Assembly: GCF_963678635.1 (NCBI RefSeq) | Contig: NC_087063.1 | Coordinates: 50,915,220-50,979,219, forward strand | Reading direction: 5' to 3' | DNA: 64,000 nucleotides | Source of the DNA: Symsagittifera roscoffensis | Taxonomy: Eukaryota > Xenacoelomorpha > Acoela > Convolutidae | Shown here: positions 1 through 13,700 of the stretch, piece after piece | How positions within the stretch are numbered: the stretch's first letter is position 1 | How the letters are laid out: every line of letters starts with the position of its first letter | Made by a program: the position numbers and the translations under genes | Notes under the pieces: model-generated | Databases searched by the model: none | Told to the model about the DNA's origin: nothing | Seen by the model: only the letters and a program-made list of their open reading frames with translations

Positions 1-2270
1 TGGATAAAAATGCAATACTGATGCGGCACAAAAAATTTGATTTCAAAAAATGTACTTGCCCAAAACGTGGTTGTTTCTCTACTTAAAAAAGTGAGAAAAG
101 TAAAAAAAATTTTGAGATAATCAATTTTCCCAAAGAGATAACATTTCTCTTGCAAAAAAAATAATGAGCCGCCGCTTCTGCAGGAACCATTATCGCAACC
201 GGTTCTTTCAGCAGAACTTGTGATCTCAGATTTGATTGTGTAAATTTTCAGAAAATTAAAAAAAAACGGTTTTAAGTTTAAAAAAACGGTCAAAAGTATT
301 TCAAAATCCCTGATTTTTTTCTGCAAAGAGAAGGTTGTGGCCGCTTATGCAGAGAAGATTCCAACAACCAGGTCTTTTGATGAAACAAAACCTGAAGTAA
401 ACTTCGACTTGTTTGAAGGCCATAACTTTTTACATGACCAAATTGCGCATAGCCGGTTGTAAAGGTAGACTTTCAACCATTTAGTTAGGGAGAAAAGTCC
501 AAAAAACGGTCAACTAATCAAAAATTTGACAATTCCGAGAATCATAGCTTATCATGTACAAAAACAGGGCGTAGCCGCTCATTCAGAAGGGATTCACTCA
601 ACCTATAAAATCGATTGAACCCAAACCTCAGATTTGGAAAGGTAGTTCATGAGAAATAATAAAATTTTTATGAAAACACGGTCTAAAATAGACTTTTGCG
701 AGGTCTATAAATTTGGGTGTTAGAAGAATTTGGGAGTAGTCACATGCAAATGAGCTTCCCAGAACCCGTTCTTTGAATTGTACCCACAATTTCAAATATG
801 GCAGGGTAGCTTTCGATAATAACGATAAAGTTAGAATAAGACAAATTTGCGATCTTTGACTGTTTTTTCAGAGGGCCATAACTTTAGGTGTACAAAATTC
901 AGATTTGATAGAGGTATTTTTCGAGAAAATGAAATGAAAAAAAATTAAAATGGGTCAAACATTCCCACAGACTTTTTCAAAAAGAAAATCAACAAACCGA
1001 CTTTTAGACTTAAAATCAGTATGAAAAATCTGGAGGTGAGTGTTCAATTATAGGATAAGTGCACCATGACGCTAAAGCATTAGCAAACAGAACTTCGAAA
1101 TATGTTACTCTTCACGAAGCGAAAAAACGAGAAAAAAATTTCGTGTTTCAATTTATTTAAATTTTTTAATGAAGTCGTCTTAGTGGCATTGAATTTGGGC
1201 ATTCAAAAACTTAGTGCCAGAGTCTTATTGATATCAAAAGTACTACTGGATAAATAAACGGAAAAAAAATCAGTAAAAAAGACGAAAGAATTGAAGCCTA
1301 CATCCAATGAGCATGAAAATTTTCATCAAAAAACATGACGGAAAAAATAATGAACTGCCCAAATAGGATCCACGATAGCTATTTAAAAAGCTTATGCAAA
1401 TTAGACCACACAGAGGCGAAGCAGAGCTCCGCATCATTTGCGATACAACACAAACATTAACCGAAAAAAATTAATTGTTGAAAAAAAACTAGGTGAACCA
1501 AAATTTTTGTATGTCTAGATTAAAAAAAACTAGGGGCCTAGCCAAAGCTGGCTGGAAATATGTGCTTGATATTGGATAAAATTGCAATACTGATTCACCA
1601 CAAAAAATTTGATTTCAAAATTTGAACTTTGCCCAACACCTTAAATGTTTCTCTACTAAAAAAAATGAGAAATTTTTTTTGAGATAATCAATTTTCCCGA
1701 GGAGATAATATTTCCCTTACAAAATATGAGGAGCCGCCGCTTCTGCAGGAACCATCATCGCAACCGGTTTTTTCAGTTGAACTTTTCATCTCAGATTTGA
1801 TTAGGTAAATTTTCAGATAATTCAAAAAATACCAAACAACTGTCTAAAGCTCTAAAAAAACGGTCAAAAGTATTTCCAAAATCCATGACTTTTTCCTGCA
1901 AAGAGATGGTTGTGGTTAAGCAGAGAAGTTTCTTACAAACCGCGTTTCTCGATTAAATAAAACCTGAGAAATTCGACTTGTTTGAAGGCAATAACTTTTT
2001 TCATTAACAAACTGGGCATAGCCAGTTATAAGGTAGGCTTTCAACAACCTGTTGTTCCGATTGAATCTATAAATGAATCAGATTTGGCCGAGTAAATAGC
2101 GAGAAAAGTCCAAAAAACAGTCAATTATTTAAAGATTTGACATTTCCGGGAATCATAGCTTTTTAGGTGAAAAAATTATGCAGGAACGTTATTCAGAGGC
2201 GAGTAACGCAATCTGTATTTTCGATTGAACCCAAAATCTCAGATGCGGAGGGGATTGTAAAGTTTGTGCT
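1..2270. repeat. Degenerate tandem repeat, two copies of a ~1.57-kb unit
   Basis: The first 650 bases recur, diverged, from about 1,574 to 2,260: both begin TGGATAAAA-TGCAATACTGAT and share the same order of short landmarks. Inside each copy a shorter unit of very roughly 150-200 bp repeats with landmarks such as AGCCGCCGCTTCTGCAGG, CTCAGATTTG and AAAAAACGGTCAA. No long ORF is present. It looks like an old satellite or the inside of a non-coding transposon. I found no termini, so the class is open. Confidence 0.6.
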
Positions 2271-3326
2271 CCCCTTAAAACGACCCAAAATTTAATCATT
2301 AAGCAGATAAAAAAAGACCGAAATAAATTGGGCCGTAGCATTTTTTCAAGCGAAACAAAAAATACGAACGTTTACGAAACCAAGGTAAGTAAAATTACAA
2401 ACTGTAGGAGTAAATCAAACACTAAAAACGACATCAAAGAAAAATACGCGCAGCAAAAAAAGATTTCAAGATGTGACAACTAAACCAACAGATAAAAACA
2501 TAAATAATTCGCCGACAATTTTATTTGAAACAGAATATTTCACGTTCGAAAAAAAAACAGGTACCGGTCAGATTCGAACGCGGACCTTTGCCGTCCAGGG
2601 CATATTCGTTTCCTCCAGACTAAGTTAGCCATGAATGCATAGAAGTTTTAATTCGTTATGAGCCAAGATACATGTGATTTAAGTGATTTTGTTAAGCAAG
2701 TTGTTAACCCAAAATAAGTCTATATTCCAGTTTGATACCTCTTGCTAATTGCAAGCGCAATAATTTGGAAACCTAACCGACAGAGCTTAAGTCGACAACC
2801 ATGAAGCCGAAAAACCATCCGTAGAAAACTAATATCATAACTATAATTATAGAAACAATCCTTTGAGTTCTAGATACAGCATGAGTAGTGACTAGTTCCC
2901 GGTACTTCAATTTGAATTTTCATGACACTGAGCATGTCAGCAGCATAGGAGAATCATAATTGATTCATCTGACTTTGTTAAACTAGTTGTTGACCGGATA
3001 AAGTCTATAATTCGCATTGATAACGCTTGCTAATCGCAAGCATAAAAACGAAAAAAAAATCGTTCGAAAAATTAAAAATCTTCGTAAAATTTGCCAATTA
3101 TTTTTTCAGAATTTGTCAAATTATAGCAGTTTTGATTCCTAAAATGGCAATTAAAATTCAAAAGATTGATTTTACTTGATTAAAACTAAATTTTTAAGGC
3201 TTAAATTAAGCATAAGCACAGAGACGAAGCTTTGCTTTGCTAACACTAGCGAGAACACGACAAAAAGCAGCTCTATAAAGTGCAATAAGATAAAGTTGAA
3301 ACAAGCCTAGAATTAGTAAAAATTTG
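2271..3326. other. Gene-free AT-rich stretch with dispersed repeats
   Basis: No coding signal. Holds one tRNA-like sequence (2,555-2,641) and two copies of a short dispersed repeat ending in a CTTGC...GCAAG hairpin (about 2,685-2,770 and 2,955-3,050). A third copy lies near 10,755-10,860 in a NIPBL intron. Confidence 0.5.
2555..2641 (-). repeat. tRNA-like sequence (SINE head or tRNA pseudogene)
   Basis: On the minus strand there is an A-box-like TGGCTAACTTAGT, then a B-box-like GCGTTCGAATCTG, then GGTACCTG and a run of nine T, as in a Pol III terminator. The cloverleaf is imperfect, so a tRNA-derived SINE or pseudogene is likelier than a working tRNA. Confidence 0.45.
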
Positions 3327-3411
3327 GCAACGTCTCGGACTCGATCTCCGACTGGTTGCGAGCTAGAGATTTAGATTCTCACGCACTAACCACTGAACCA
3401 CGGATGCTTAA
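3327..3411 (-). repeat. tRNA-like sequence with a CTA anticodon-like loop
   Basis: The minus strand reads GCATCCG, A box TGGTTCAGTGG, a stem with 7-base loop ATCTAAA (U33, CTA, A37), a long variable region, and a 5-bp T stem TCGGA/TCCGA around GATCGAG. The acceptor and D stems pair poorly. The best reading is a tRNA-derived repeat or pseudogene. Confidence 0.45.
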
Positions 3412-3920
3412 TGATTAAAAAACACTAGCCACAAATTAAGCAGAGAACAGATGCTATGAAATTTCCAAAGCTACAGATTTATTATAAGAGAAGTGTCATC
3501 AAATGAGCGAAAACTTTTAATGCACACTTTTATTTGCGAGTTAGGCTAGGAAAAAATGAAGGCTCGTACCAATACAACTATGCTGCTGACTAGTGTAATA
3601 GGCTAATGTAAGCCTGCTCACTCCCTTGAAATGCGACTGAAAATCAGAAACTTCAAACCGGTTTTTCTCGACACTGGGGCAGTTTTTGGAAATTTAATGT
3701 CGTTTGAATCATGATCTCAAGGGCTTTAATACAATACATCACTCAATTCAATCCGATGATTATTTGTGGTTACTAAATTTGCGTGCGAAAAAAAATAAAA
3801 CATCCGAATGCAAAGTTCCTCCGAAATTGAAAAACAATGAGTTTTCAATTAAATATGAACATCAATTTGAATAAGCTTTTTTTACTGAGTCAATTAGAAA
3901 AGTATTTCAAAATGTATTAC
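3412..3920. other. Gene-free stretch left of the last NIPBL exon seen
   Basis: AT-rich with no coding signal. It should be the start of an intron, because the NIPBL frame continues at the exon edge 3,921 and much of the C-terminal half of the family protein has not yet been encoded. Confidence 0.5.
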
Positions 3921-4741
3921 TGTAGATGGCGAGGTCAGATGTTGATAGAGATGCATTGACAGTCCCACTTGCGAATGCTGGAAAGGGTCATACTTCTGTG
4001 CTAGCAGACCCAGTGCATACAGAGCCCTGCTCAGAGAGCCCTTCGCTTTCCCAATGTAATCACTTTCACCTGTCACCGACGATCCCTGTTTGCTCGTTAG
4101 TTCCTGACACGCTCTCACACTCGCTAAAGTCGTGAAGAATTTGTCAATACAATCATTTAGTGTCTCGTAGTTCTTCGTCACCTTCATTACTACTGTTGTT
4201 AAGCAGCTAACACAATTACTCAGCGCATTTTGACCTCCATTCATAACTACTTTCATTAACTCTTCTTGTAAACTCGTTAACAAATTTTCACTCGGATTCG
4301 AAATCAGAGGAACTGTGATTTCGAAAATTGCTGCTGTGTAGTACAGCACCATCGAGTCAAATTCATTTGAAACTTTGGTCGCTAAGTAGGGTTGCAATTC
4401 ATTGGCGTGATTAGCTAACAACGTTGGCTTTATCTTTGCAATGTGGTACAAAACTGAGAGACATGACATCAGTTTGGAACTGTGGACTCGACTCCTTCCA
4501 CCCTGATCATTCGAAATCGCTTCCTCAGACTCTTCGAGGTTAACCATGTACTCCATAATACCATCGACTATTTCGGTCAGAGCTCGAAAATTGGAATTTG
4601 ATGCTGAAGATATGGATCCTTCTTTGTCGTCTTTGACCAGGATTGAGAGGAGATTTTGGAAGCCTTCGAATCCAGTGTCAGTGGCATGACGCAGTGTTTC
4701 CACTATTTGGTTGATTTTCAGCTGGATGACCTTATTACTAC
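3921..4741 (-). CDS. NIPBL: NIPBL exon, leftmost one seen
   Basis: 821 bp; acceptor TTATAG at 4,742-4,747. The best donor is ACA|GTAATA at 3,920-3,914. Encodes HIAKIKPTLLANHANELQPYL, an ISNPSENLL block and CVSCLTTVVMKVTKNYETL, matching the family in order. The 3' edge is less certain than the 5' edge. Confidence 0.85.
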
Positions 4742-7700
4742 CTATAACATTCAATTTAATTTAAACTATCAAACATAGCCAACAGACAGTTGGAAAAGAG
4801 TCAATTAACGCAAGTTAACAGAAAAAAACTGACTTGTTTCTTATAAAAAAAAAATGTCAACTTTCGAATTTCTTATTTAAAAAAATAGATGCCTTTAAAG
4901 CTCTTTGAACTTCTGGAACAACTTATGATTGGCACTTTTCTGATATATTAAATCAACTTGTGAAAACAGGAGCAAAAAGTAAAATTTTTAATTGACTGGA
5001 AAATCTGAAAACTAAATTCCACTTTCGAAACTAGAAGTCGACCACATTTTTCGTGATCTTTTGCTTTTCGATAGTAGATTTTCTTAATTTATGAGAGCGG
5101 AATTTAGTTTGGATGTTGTAGATTACCTGAATTAGGACTGTGCGATGATTTGATGGCTACATTCACAGGTACTACTGGAGTAAACCAGAGCTTTTCGAAA
5201 ACTTCTAGAACCTAAACATACAAAACACGAATTAAGTTTTGACGAAGAATCTGAAAAAATTACGAGGCCAAACTGTGCACTGGATAGGAGCACAATTTTG
5301 TTTCTGTATGTTCCTGGATTCCAGAGACAAGTCTTAAAATATGTTTCAAAATGTAAGTGGATTCCACAAACAAAATTTCAGTGGATTCAGCATACATATA
5401 CCTGTAACGTAAATTTTGTCGGCAAATATAGCTAGTTGTTCTGGATTCCGCAACTGTAAGTGGATTCCGCAAACTTTAAGTGGATTCCGAATTTTGTTCA
5501 ATACTGAACTTGCATATGAACAATTAAAAGCTGAGCTGGAATTCTTATCTCTAGCAATGCGGAATTTAAAAGCAAAGACTTAACCATTGTCAGTGGCATC
5601 TACGAATAAATCTTGAAACATTGGTTACCTAAATCGGTGGATGACATCTTTTAGTATTTTGGAAACACAACACCAACAATTTCAATATTTGGAGTCATTG
5701 AGTTGAGAGTGTATGTAACACACAGCATATCGACAAATTAGGTCAGTATTTGGGATTGCGTCAATCCCAAATACTGATTTTGGAAGCATAACGCCCAATA
5801 AAGGCAGTAATTGTAGTCATTAGGTTGAGAGTGTATGGAAACACAACAGACATCATATCGCCAAATTAGGTCAGTATTTGGGATTCCATCGATCCCAAAT
5901 ACTGGTCAGTATTTGGGATTGATGAAATCACGAAAACTGGAATAATGTGGAATAAATTTGGAATATATCCATTATTAGGAGTCATTAGCTTGAGAGTGAT
6001 TAGAAATCCAACGCATAGCAAATCGTCGAATTAGTTCAGTATTTGGGATTTCATCGATCCCAAATACTGGTGAGTAATTGGGATTCCATTAATCCCAAAC
6101 ACTGATCTATTCTAGTAAATTTCTATTCTATTTAATTTCTCTTCTAGTGAAATGAAATCATGTATTTAAAAGATATAATTTTAAAGGCTACTACACATAT
6201 AAAAATACGTAAAGGGAATCCGCAAACAAAATGCTGATTCCACTTACAATTTGCGGATCCAACTTACAGTTGCGGACTCCGCAACAGCTCAATTTAACGA
6301 TACATATGTTTTATCATTTGTTTGTGGAATCCAAAACAGCATAGAAGATCAAAGAAAAGTAGCAATGTTGCGGCTTCCGCCACAAATCTGATTTTGGCCT
6401 GTTGTGGATTCCGCTTACAATGCAGAGAATGCACAGTTTGGCCTCGTAATGAATTTGGTCATCTATAGCGCAAAAAAATAACATAGCCAACACAGTTGCG
6501 AAAGAGTCAATGAAAGCATGAAAATAAAAAACACTGACTTGTTTTGCGAAAAAATCGAATTACGAAGACAAAAATACATGCCCTTAAAGCTCTTTAAATT
6601 TCTGGAACAAATTATGAACAACTTTTTGATTATATTAATCCAATTCGAGAAAACTGGATCAATTGGTAATTTTTTTTTATTTCGAAGGAAAATCTGAAAA
6701 TTAAATTCTCTTTTCAAAATTAGAAGTCCTTAACGTTTTTCGTGATCTTTATGCTTTTGCTATTCCATAGTGAAGTTTGACTTCCTTTTATCAAAGGAAA
6801 AGAACTGAACTTAAAAAGGAATCAAAGTCAAACCGCGAAAAAGTAAATTTGAGCCTGAACAAAATTTAAGACTATTCCTAAAAGAAAGACGAAAAAAACT
6901 CATCACGTCTGAAATACGTTCATCGACTCTTAATCGATTTGAGCTACTGACCAGTTTTCGTATTGAGTCTTCGTCGTTTATTCTACGTATAAGTTTGCAG
7001 CATATCTCTGTGTTCCGTGGAAAGTCAGGCTTCTCAATGCAGATATCCCTGAGTATTCGTACAACCCGTTTTCTAACTGATATGCCAGTGTCCAAGATCC
7101 TGAATTAGAAACGGCAGTCGAAATAATGTTTTGCGTCATCAATTAACTAATTATGCGATGCAAGTTAAGTCGTTATGAATCTTCTTTTCAAAGAACGTTG
7201 GAACCAGTAAATATCGGTGTCAAGGTTTATCGGTATACTCTCAGAAACCCTCTCTCTTATCTAATGCCCTTGCAAAGTCAATATCATTGTGGTTGAAAAA
7301 TTCAATGGCACCAAAATACCACAAACGGAACTTTTGTCAAAATGCTTTGGACCATGTGACCAATTTTCCACAGAACTAACGAAGAGTGCCATTTCCCATA
7401 AACAATCGGAGGCTTTATGCAGTAAGCTAACAAAAAAAAAGCCTAATTAATCTTATGTTTCTAGACTTAAGTAGAGCTCGAAACAAAATTCAGATAACTT
7501 AAAAGAATAGCCCTCCCACGCCAGCGAGGCTGACCTGTTTGCAATCATGTCGAAGTATTTCTCTGGTAAATCGTCTTGCAGTAGAACAAAACGAGACAAC
7601 AAATCAACTGCAGCTTCTCGGACGTTGCTGGAGCTGTCGATAAACATGCTGTTCACTGCATGCTGCAACTCGACCTGAACATAAACGTCACATCACTATA

Positions 7701-10700
7701 ATGATTCTAGCTGAGCCTTTTTGATAAGGTCCCATCACTTAATTCAGTAGTACGCACTCATAGTGCATCTTTTAATCTTCTGCCGAACTTCTAACAATTA
7801 TTATCAAGTCCTGTTTGCAACTAGGAAAGACAGTTCCATCTTCTTAACAATGAGCTAATATTAAGAGTTACCCTGGAAAGAAGACTTGGATCGGCCTCCA
7901 CCACTGCAGTAAGACACTTGACAGCCTTGGTGCGGATGGCTACACTAGGCTCAGCTAACACAGCGATGATCTGAAACAAAACCATAGTCAAACGCAAAAA
8001 AATTCAACCATTATATCTTTAGGACTTGAAAAATCACGATGACATTGACGGTTTTTTTGAAATTCGTCGAAACTCCAAAAAATGTCAGAAACGATTGACT
8101 ACTTCAGCGCTATGTTTGCTATCTCGTATATTAGAAATTTCAGAGCCGCTATAAAATAACCTGAAGTTCTATCTATTTTGCGGTTATTGTTTACCTGTCT
8201 GAGATAAACATCAAAGCTCTTCATGAAGGGACGCTCCGATGCCAAGTAGCTTGCAATAAGACATGCACTTTCGTACGATAGATTCAAGTGCGCATTCCTC
8301 AAACTGGCAACTCCTGATCCTGGCTTCGCATGGATGAGTGATAGAAGAAATTGTTTCTGTTGTTCCGCTTCTTTGACTTTCTGCATAAGTTGCGGTGGGC
8401 TGAGCTTTCCCACAGCACTTTGACTTGCCTCGGAGTCTGTCGCGTTTGAGTTGTTTAGAAGCTTAGTGCACCGCTCAATCTCGAGTCTCATGTCTCGGTA
8501 CCACTGGGCTATGTAGTATCCTTTAGCGTACTGCAAAATCAAAATGAATTTACACTAGCATGGTATAATTTTGAAGACGCCCACGAAGGTGAGGACTGGA
8601 GTAGATCTATAGAGTCGCTCCAATTTCTCGCGGATATTTAGTACAAAATATAAAAGATAGAAAGAAGCAAAATCCACGCTCTTTATGGGGAAAACTCACC
8701 AAAAGAGATGGCTCAGTGTCTGACAGATCCTGCAGGTAGTCCAGCATCACTCTCTGAAGCTGCTGCGTGAACGACTCCTTAGATCTGCTCCAGTCCTCAC
8801 CTTCGTCGTCGTCTTCAAAATTCACCAATGGCTTGTTCTCATTCTTCAGCTGAAAAATAGAGCCCAAACCTATTATCAAACAAAAAATTATTCGAAAAAA
8901 TGATTGAGTGATTTTTCTGGACAGGTTGTTTATCTGAAGAAAAGTCTTTGATCCGATTTGATTACCACCTGAGATGCAACAAATATCGCAGGGCAAGCTA
9001 ATCGAAGGAAATTTGACTGCCATAGTTTTCATATCTTTTTCTTGACTTGTCCTGAATAAATTGTCTTCTATGAATAACACGCCTAATAAAACAATGGAAC
9101 CCTAATTGAGCAGCGGAAAAAATTAAAAAGCAGCAACAAAGCCGACAATGCCTGAGCATACACACGTTGACCGAAAAAAACCATTTTCATGCAAAACTTT
9201 TAAAAAGATTATTTAGATGATAACTTAAACTGTTCATCAAATGACTCTGCTAGGACGTTATAATGGGGCCGCTAAGCCGATATAATCGGGCCGCAAAGCC
9301 AATATAAAATAATCCGATACCTTTTAAAACGCATAAAAGAAAAAAGAGGGGGAACTCTGATACACTGAGATGCGAGTTGGTAAAATGACAACTTACATAA
9401 AATAAATTTCAGAAATAACGGGCATTTAGAAAGCAGACAGGCTCAAAATTTTTCCATTAATTCACACAAATACAGATTTGGGGATGGCCGCCAATTTGAT
9501 TCATCCTGTGAACAAAGTTATTTACGGGAAAAAGTCTAGTACACAGGTTGCGTGTTGTGTACTACAAAAAGTAATACAAACTGGAACATCCTCCAAATTC
9601 AACAAAACATTGCCCTTAGAACAATAACTGGTTGTGTTAAGATGACAAATATTGATGATCTTCACAGAGAAACAAAATTCTTGCCTGTAAAGACTCACAC
9701 AGATATGCTGGCAAAACAATTTCTAGCTGGATGCCACCAGAGTCTACGTTCCGACTATCAGAAAACCCAACATCCAGTTGAGCGACTCATCAAACCCACA
9801 CTCCGCGCCACCTACGGTGTTGAAAACCAAAAACATCTGAATGAGGGCTTAATAAACCGTAAAAACTATCGGAAAGCTCTGAAGGTTAACCATTACAACG
9901 AAACTAAAAACCATTGGAACGTGTACCGCCTCAAATATCTGACAGTGCATCTGAATTACCGCGGATAGCGCGCGTGCGGCTTGCTCAACTCCACTCTAGG
10001 TATAGTTCCCTCACTAACTCATACCTGAGCCGTATAAAAAGTGAGGTACACAATTACTGTCCAGACTGTAATGACAAGCCGCATAACGTCCATGATTTAT
10101 TCAACTGCACTCGAAATCCGACTGGCCTGACTACTGAAGACCTCTGGCTTTATCCCCTCGAAGTTACTGAGTTCCTCAAAGTTCAAATCAAGAGGGAGCG
10201 GGAGAGCTGAACTCCCTTAAGAATCAAATCTCAGTCAAATAAAGACGAAGATGCTAACTTCTCAACAGCACACATCGACAACGACGAAGAGCTGAATTCA
10301 AAATATGGATCAGCAAAATCAAAACGGTATTGATGTAACGACTCATGTGGCATACCCCAACTATTGTGCCGGGGACAAGGGCACTGGGCAGGGACAAGCG
10401 TAAGCCCAATCAATCTTTATCTCCTACGGAGATGAAGTACTGGATTGCGATGGCAACCAAGAAACAGACCGAAACGAAGCTACCCCACAAAATCCCGCAG
10501 GCGATGGCGTTGGGCGTAGCTACTACTACTACAACAACAACAAGTACACAGGTTGCAACACCCTTACTTATCGTACGGGTAGTAACTTCATTGGAGCTCA
10601 TTGTATTTCTGGGCCAAAATGTGGATACCTCAAATTCCTCTAGTTTCAGAGAAAGTTATTCAAAACAGTTGAATTTTTAGACAACTTGTGAGCTACTGGA

Positions 10701-13700
10701 AGTGTTAAATGTAGTTGCAATTCTAAATCTTCTCGAAAAAAGCCTCAATTCGAACAATCAGGCCAACTGATTCAAGTGATTTTGTTAAACTAGTCATCCA
10801 CCCTGGCAAAAGTTGAAATTCCGATTTATCTAGGCTTGCTTATTGCAAGCGTTAATAAGAAAATTGATAACCTTTTACGCATTGAAAATTGTTTTAAGTA
10901 GTCAAGTGAATGTTTAACTTGAAATTACTAACTTCTTTAAGAACAGTTTCGATGTCACTTCTGCTGCATTTACTCGTTGCCGCATCTTTCCTAAGTCTCG
11001 CTGCAATAACTCCCAAGTAGTCTAGACATGTAACCCTTAGAGCCGTATCCGACCCTTTGGCTGTGAAATGCATATTCAATAATCGCCCCAAAAGAGACAA
11101 TGCGAATTCACTTGCAGGCCATTCTGGTTTGTTTACTGTTGTCAACAAATCCTGTACAAAGTTCTCAAAAAGTGGTCGGAAATCCTCATCACTTTTTGTC
11201 GTGCACTTCGTTAGAAACACATTTAACAGAGTTTGGGTTGTTTTATTAGCTTCCATAGAGCAATTGTTCAATGTTACATCTATATCTAGGCCTTCTGATT
11301 TTTGAGTCGCATTTGCACTTTGGTTGTGAGAAGACTGGCGCTCTCCAGCTATAGCAGCAGTTGCCGCTTGATCCACTGATTGGGCCAGTTCAGATTGGCT
11401 CGGAAGGTGTATTACACTTTGGATGAGTTGCAGAACCAAGGCAGTTACCATCTGAATGTGTTCATCTTCTGTCAAACGGAACGGACGCAGACTTCTTTTG
11501 GAGGACGGAAGACGTGACAGAGAGGAGAAAAGCTCTTGAAAAATGAGTTGCCGATGTCTCGGGTACCTCGCAAACACCTAAGCATCATAAGCATAATAAA
11601 GATTAGAGGAAATCATGATGAAACAAACAACCACCATCAAGCAGTACTTCAAGAACGCTTACAGCTGAGCCAGATTCGTTTAACTGGGAGGCTCTAAAAA
11701 CAAAGTTTGGGTCAAAACTTTTCAAAAAAAATTCCCAAAAGTTTCGAGCCTGTTGTTGTTAGAACTTGGCCTTACTTTTTGAAAATTATCCTCACTTTGA
11801 GAAACACTTAGATCCACTCTGCTTACACATCACGCACATTAACAAGCAAAATCCTGCATCAAAATAATTTTTTATCAAAATCTACCAACCTTTATAGCCG
11901 ACAAAAACGCTATATACTTAACGCAAAATTTAGCTTGTAGACGCACAACTTACAAATTTTAAGATCCCCCATAAAAAAAATTAGCTGGTTTTAAGAAGCA
12001 ATCAGATTTGGATTAAACCTACAGATGTTATCAACCGTAAAGTTGCCAGCTGTAGCTCGCTGATATTCTCCACAAAGAACACACTAATTGCAAGCGATGA
12101 CAATTGCAGCAGAACTGAATCAGTCATCACTTGAACCGCTAAAAGATCGGACAATAGGGTCACTAGTTCGCCGAATCTCTGATACAGACTCAAGAGACTT
12201 TTCTCTTTTACAGCCACCGCTTTTGCTCTTTTAGCTTTCAAGCTTGCGTCCGCTTTCTCGCCCTTTTCTTTTCCGTCTTCTTTAACAGTGGTTCTGTACA
12301 GGGGGTCAAATTCTGGGAAAATTGTATTTGCGAATTGATAATGAAGGAATTTGATCATAGTTTCAAAGAGTTCCTCGATGTAAACTCGTTTAGGCATATT
12401 AGGTGCTGTCAGAATAGTTAAGGCTAGGAGCGACGCTTCTGTAGCTCGCCATACACGCTCTAAAACCATCTCCCTCCAACAATCATTAGTTCGATCAATA
12501 GCTCCATTAACTGCCGGCTTGGATTTGCTAGATAGTGCCAACTTAGAGCCATCTCTGATATTTTGTTCCAGTACCGAAAATAGCTTGACTAATTTCTCAA
12601 CCGGTATGACATTCATGATTTCCACTTCTTTTAGCTTTGAACACTCAGTCGCAAGTTCGGATAGCATTGCACGTTTAACTTGCAACTCTGGCGGACACGA
12701 GAGGCGATTCGAGTCTCGATCTTCGCTGAATTCGACAAGAGGCACAGAGTCATCGTCTGATTCCGCTTCTTCGTCGCTTGAGGTAGTACTTTCTGTCTTC
12801 TTCTTTTTCTTCTTGTGCTGTTTGGTCGACTTAGGAAGGAATGCTTCGTCTACTGACTCCAAAAGGCTGTCTAGAAGCTGGGCACAGCGTTTGAACTCAG
12901 AGGAGTCTTTAATTTCTAAAATCAAGTCTGTTTAGTAATTAATATCTGCAAGATTCGTTGCAAGGAACAGTTTTAGTTTTCAAGAAACAACTTTCATGTT
13001 CGTATTTTGACACATAGCCAACAGACAATGAATGTATGAACGTGTATGAATGCATTTCTGTAGTTATTAGAGCATTTTAAGCCTTCCTGAACAAACAAAA
13101 ACATCACGACCGATATAAGAGTCTGAATTACGTTCATTGACTCTTAAACATGACTCAGGGTGATTGCAGTTTTCTGCAATACACACAGCTACCAGCTGTT
13201 ATGGAATAACATATTACCTTTTTTGCTCATTTGTCGATCCTGTAAGGAGTACACTCTGTTGTATTTTCTCTTTTTCCACGCCGGCTCAACAACTTTAGAG
13301 GCAGCAGTGCCTGATTTGCCATGATTTGAGGCATCTCCTTCATCCACAGATCCAAACAGTTCCTTATCATCATCCGAGCCGCCTTCTTCACGAGGCCTTT
13401 TCTGACCCTTTTTGTCTTGATTTTTAATCGTACTGAACCTGAACATCAAAACTTGTTTTTTTTTAATACATAGGCGAACGAAACATTCGCATAATAATGC
13501 AAATAACTAAGGCCTTTAATCTGAAAGACAATAGAATATTACTCCGCGCATGGAAACTTGATTTAGAAATCTTTGACATTTCTATCACATCATGCGATTG
13601 TTTGAGTTTGAGGAATTATACAAAAATTATTCAATTTTTACGACAATCATATCTTCGGTGCAGTGCCTAACCGTTCAAAGAGAACATCTGAGTGCAATGG

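Noticed and set aside
5260-5472. 70-codon minus-strand ORF in the MITE
   Set aside because: Lies over terminal and subterminal repeats; no protein-like features.
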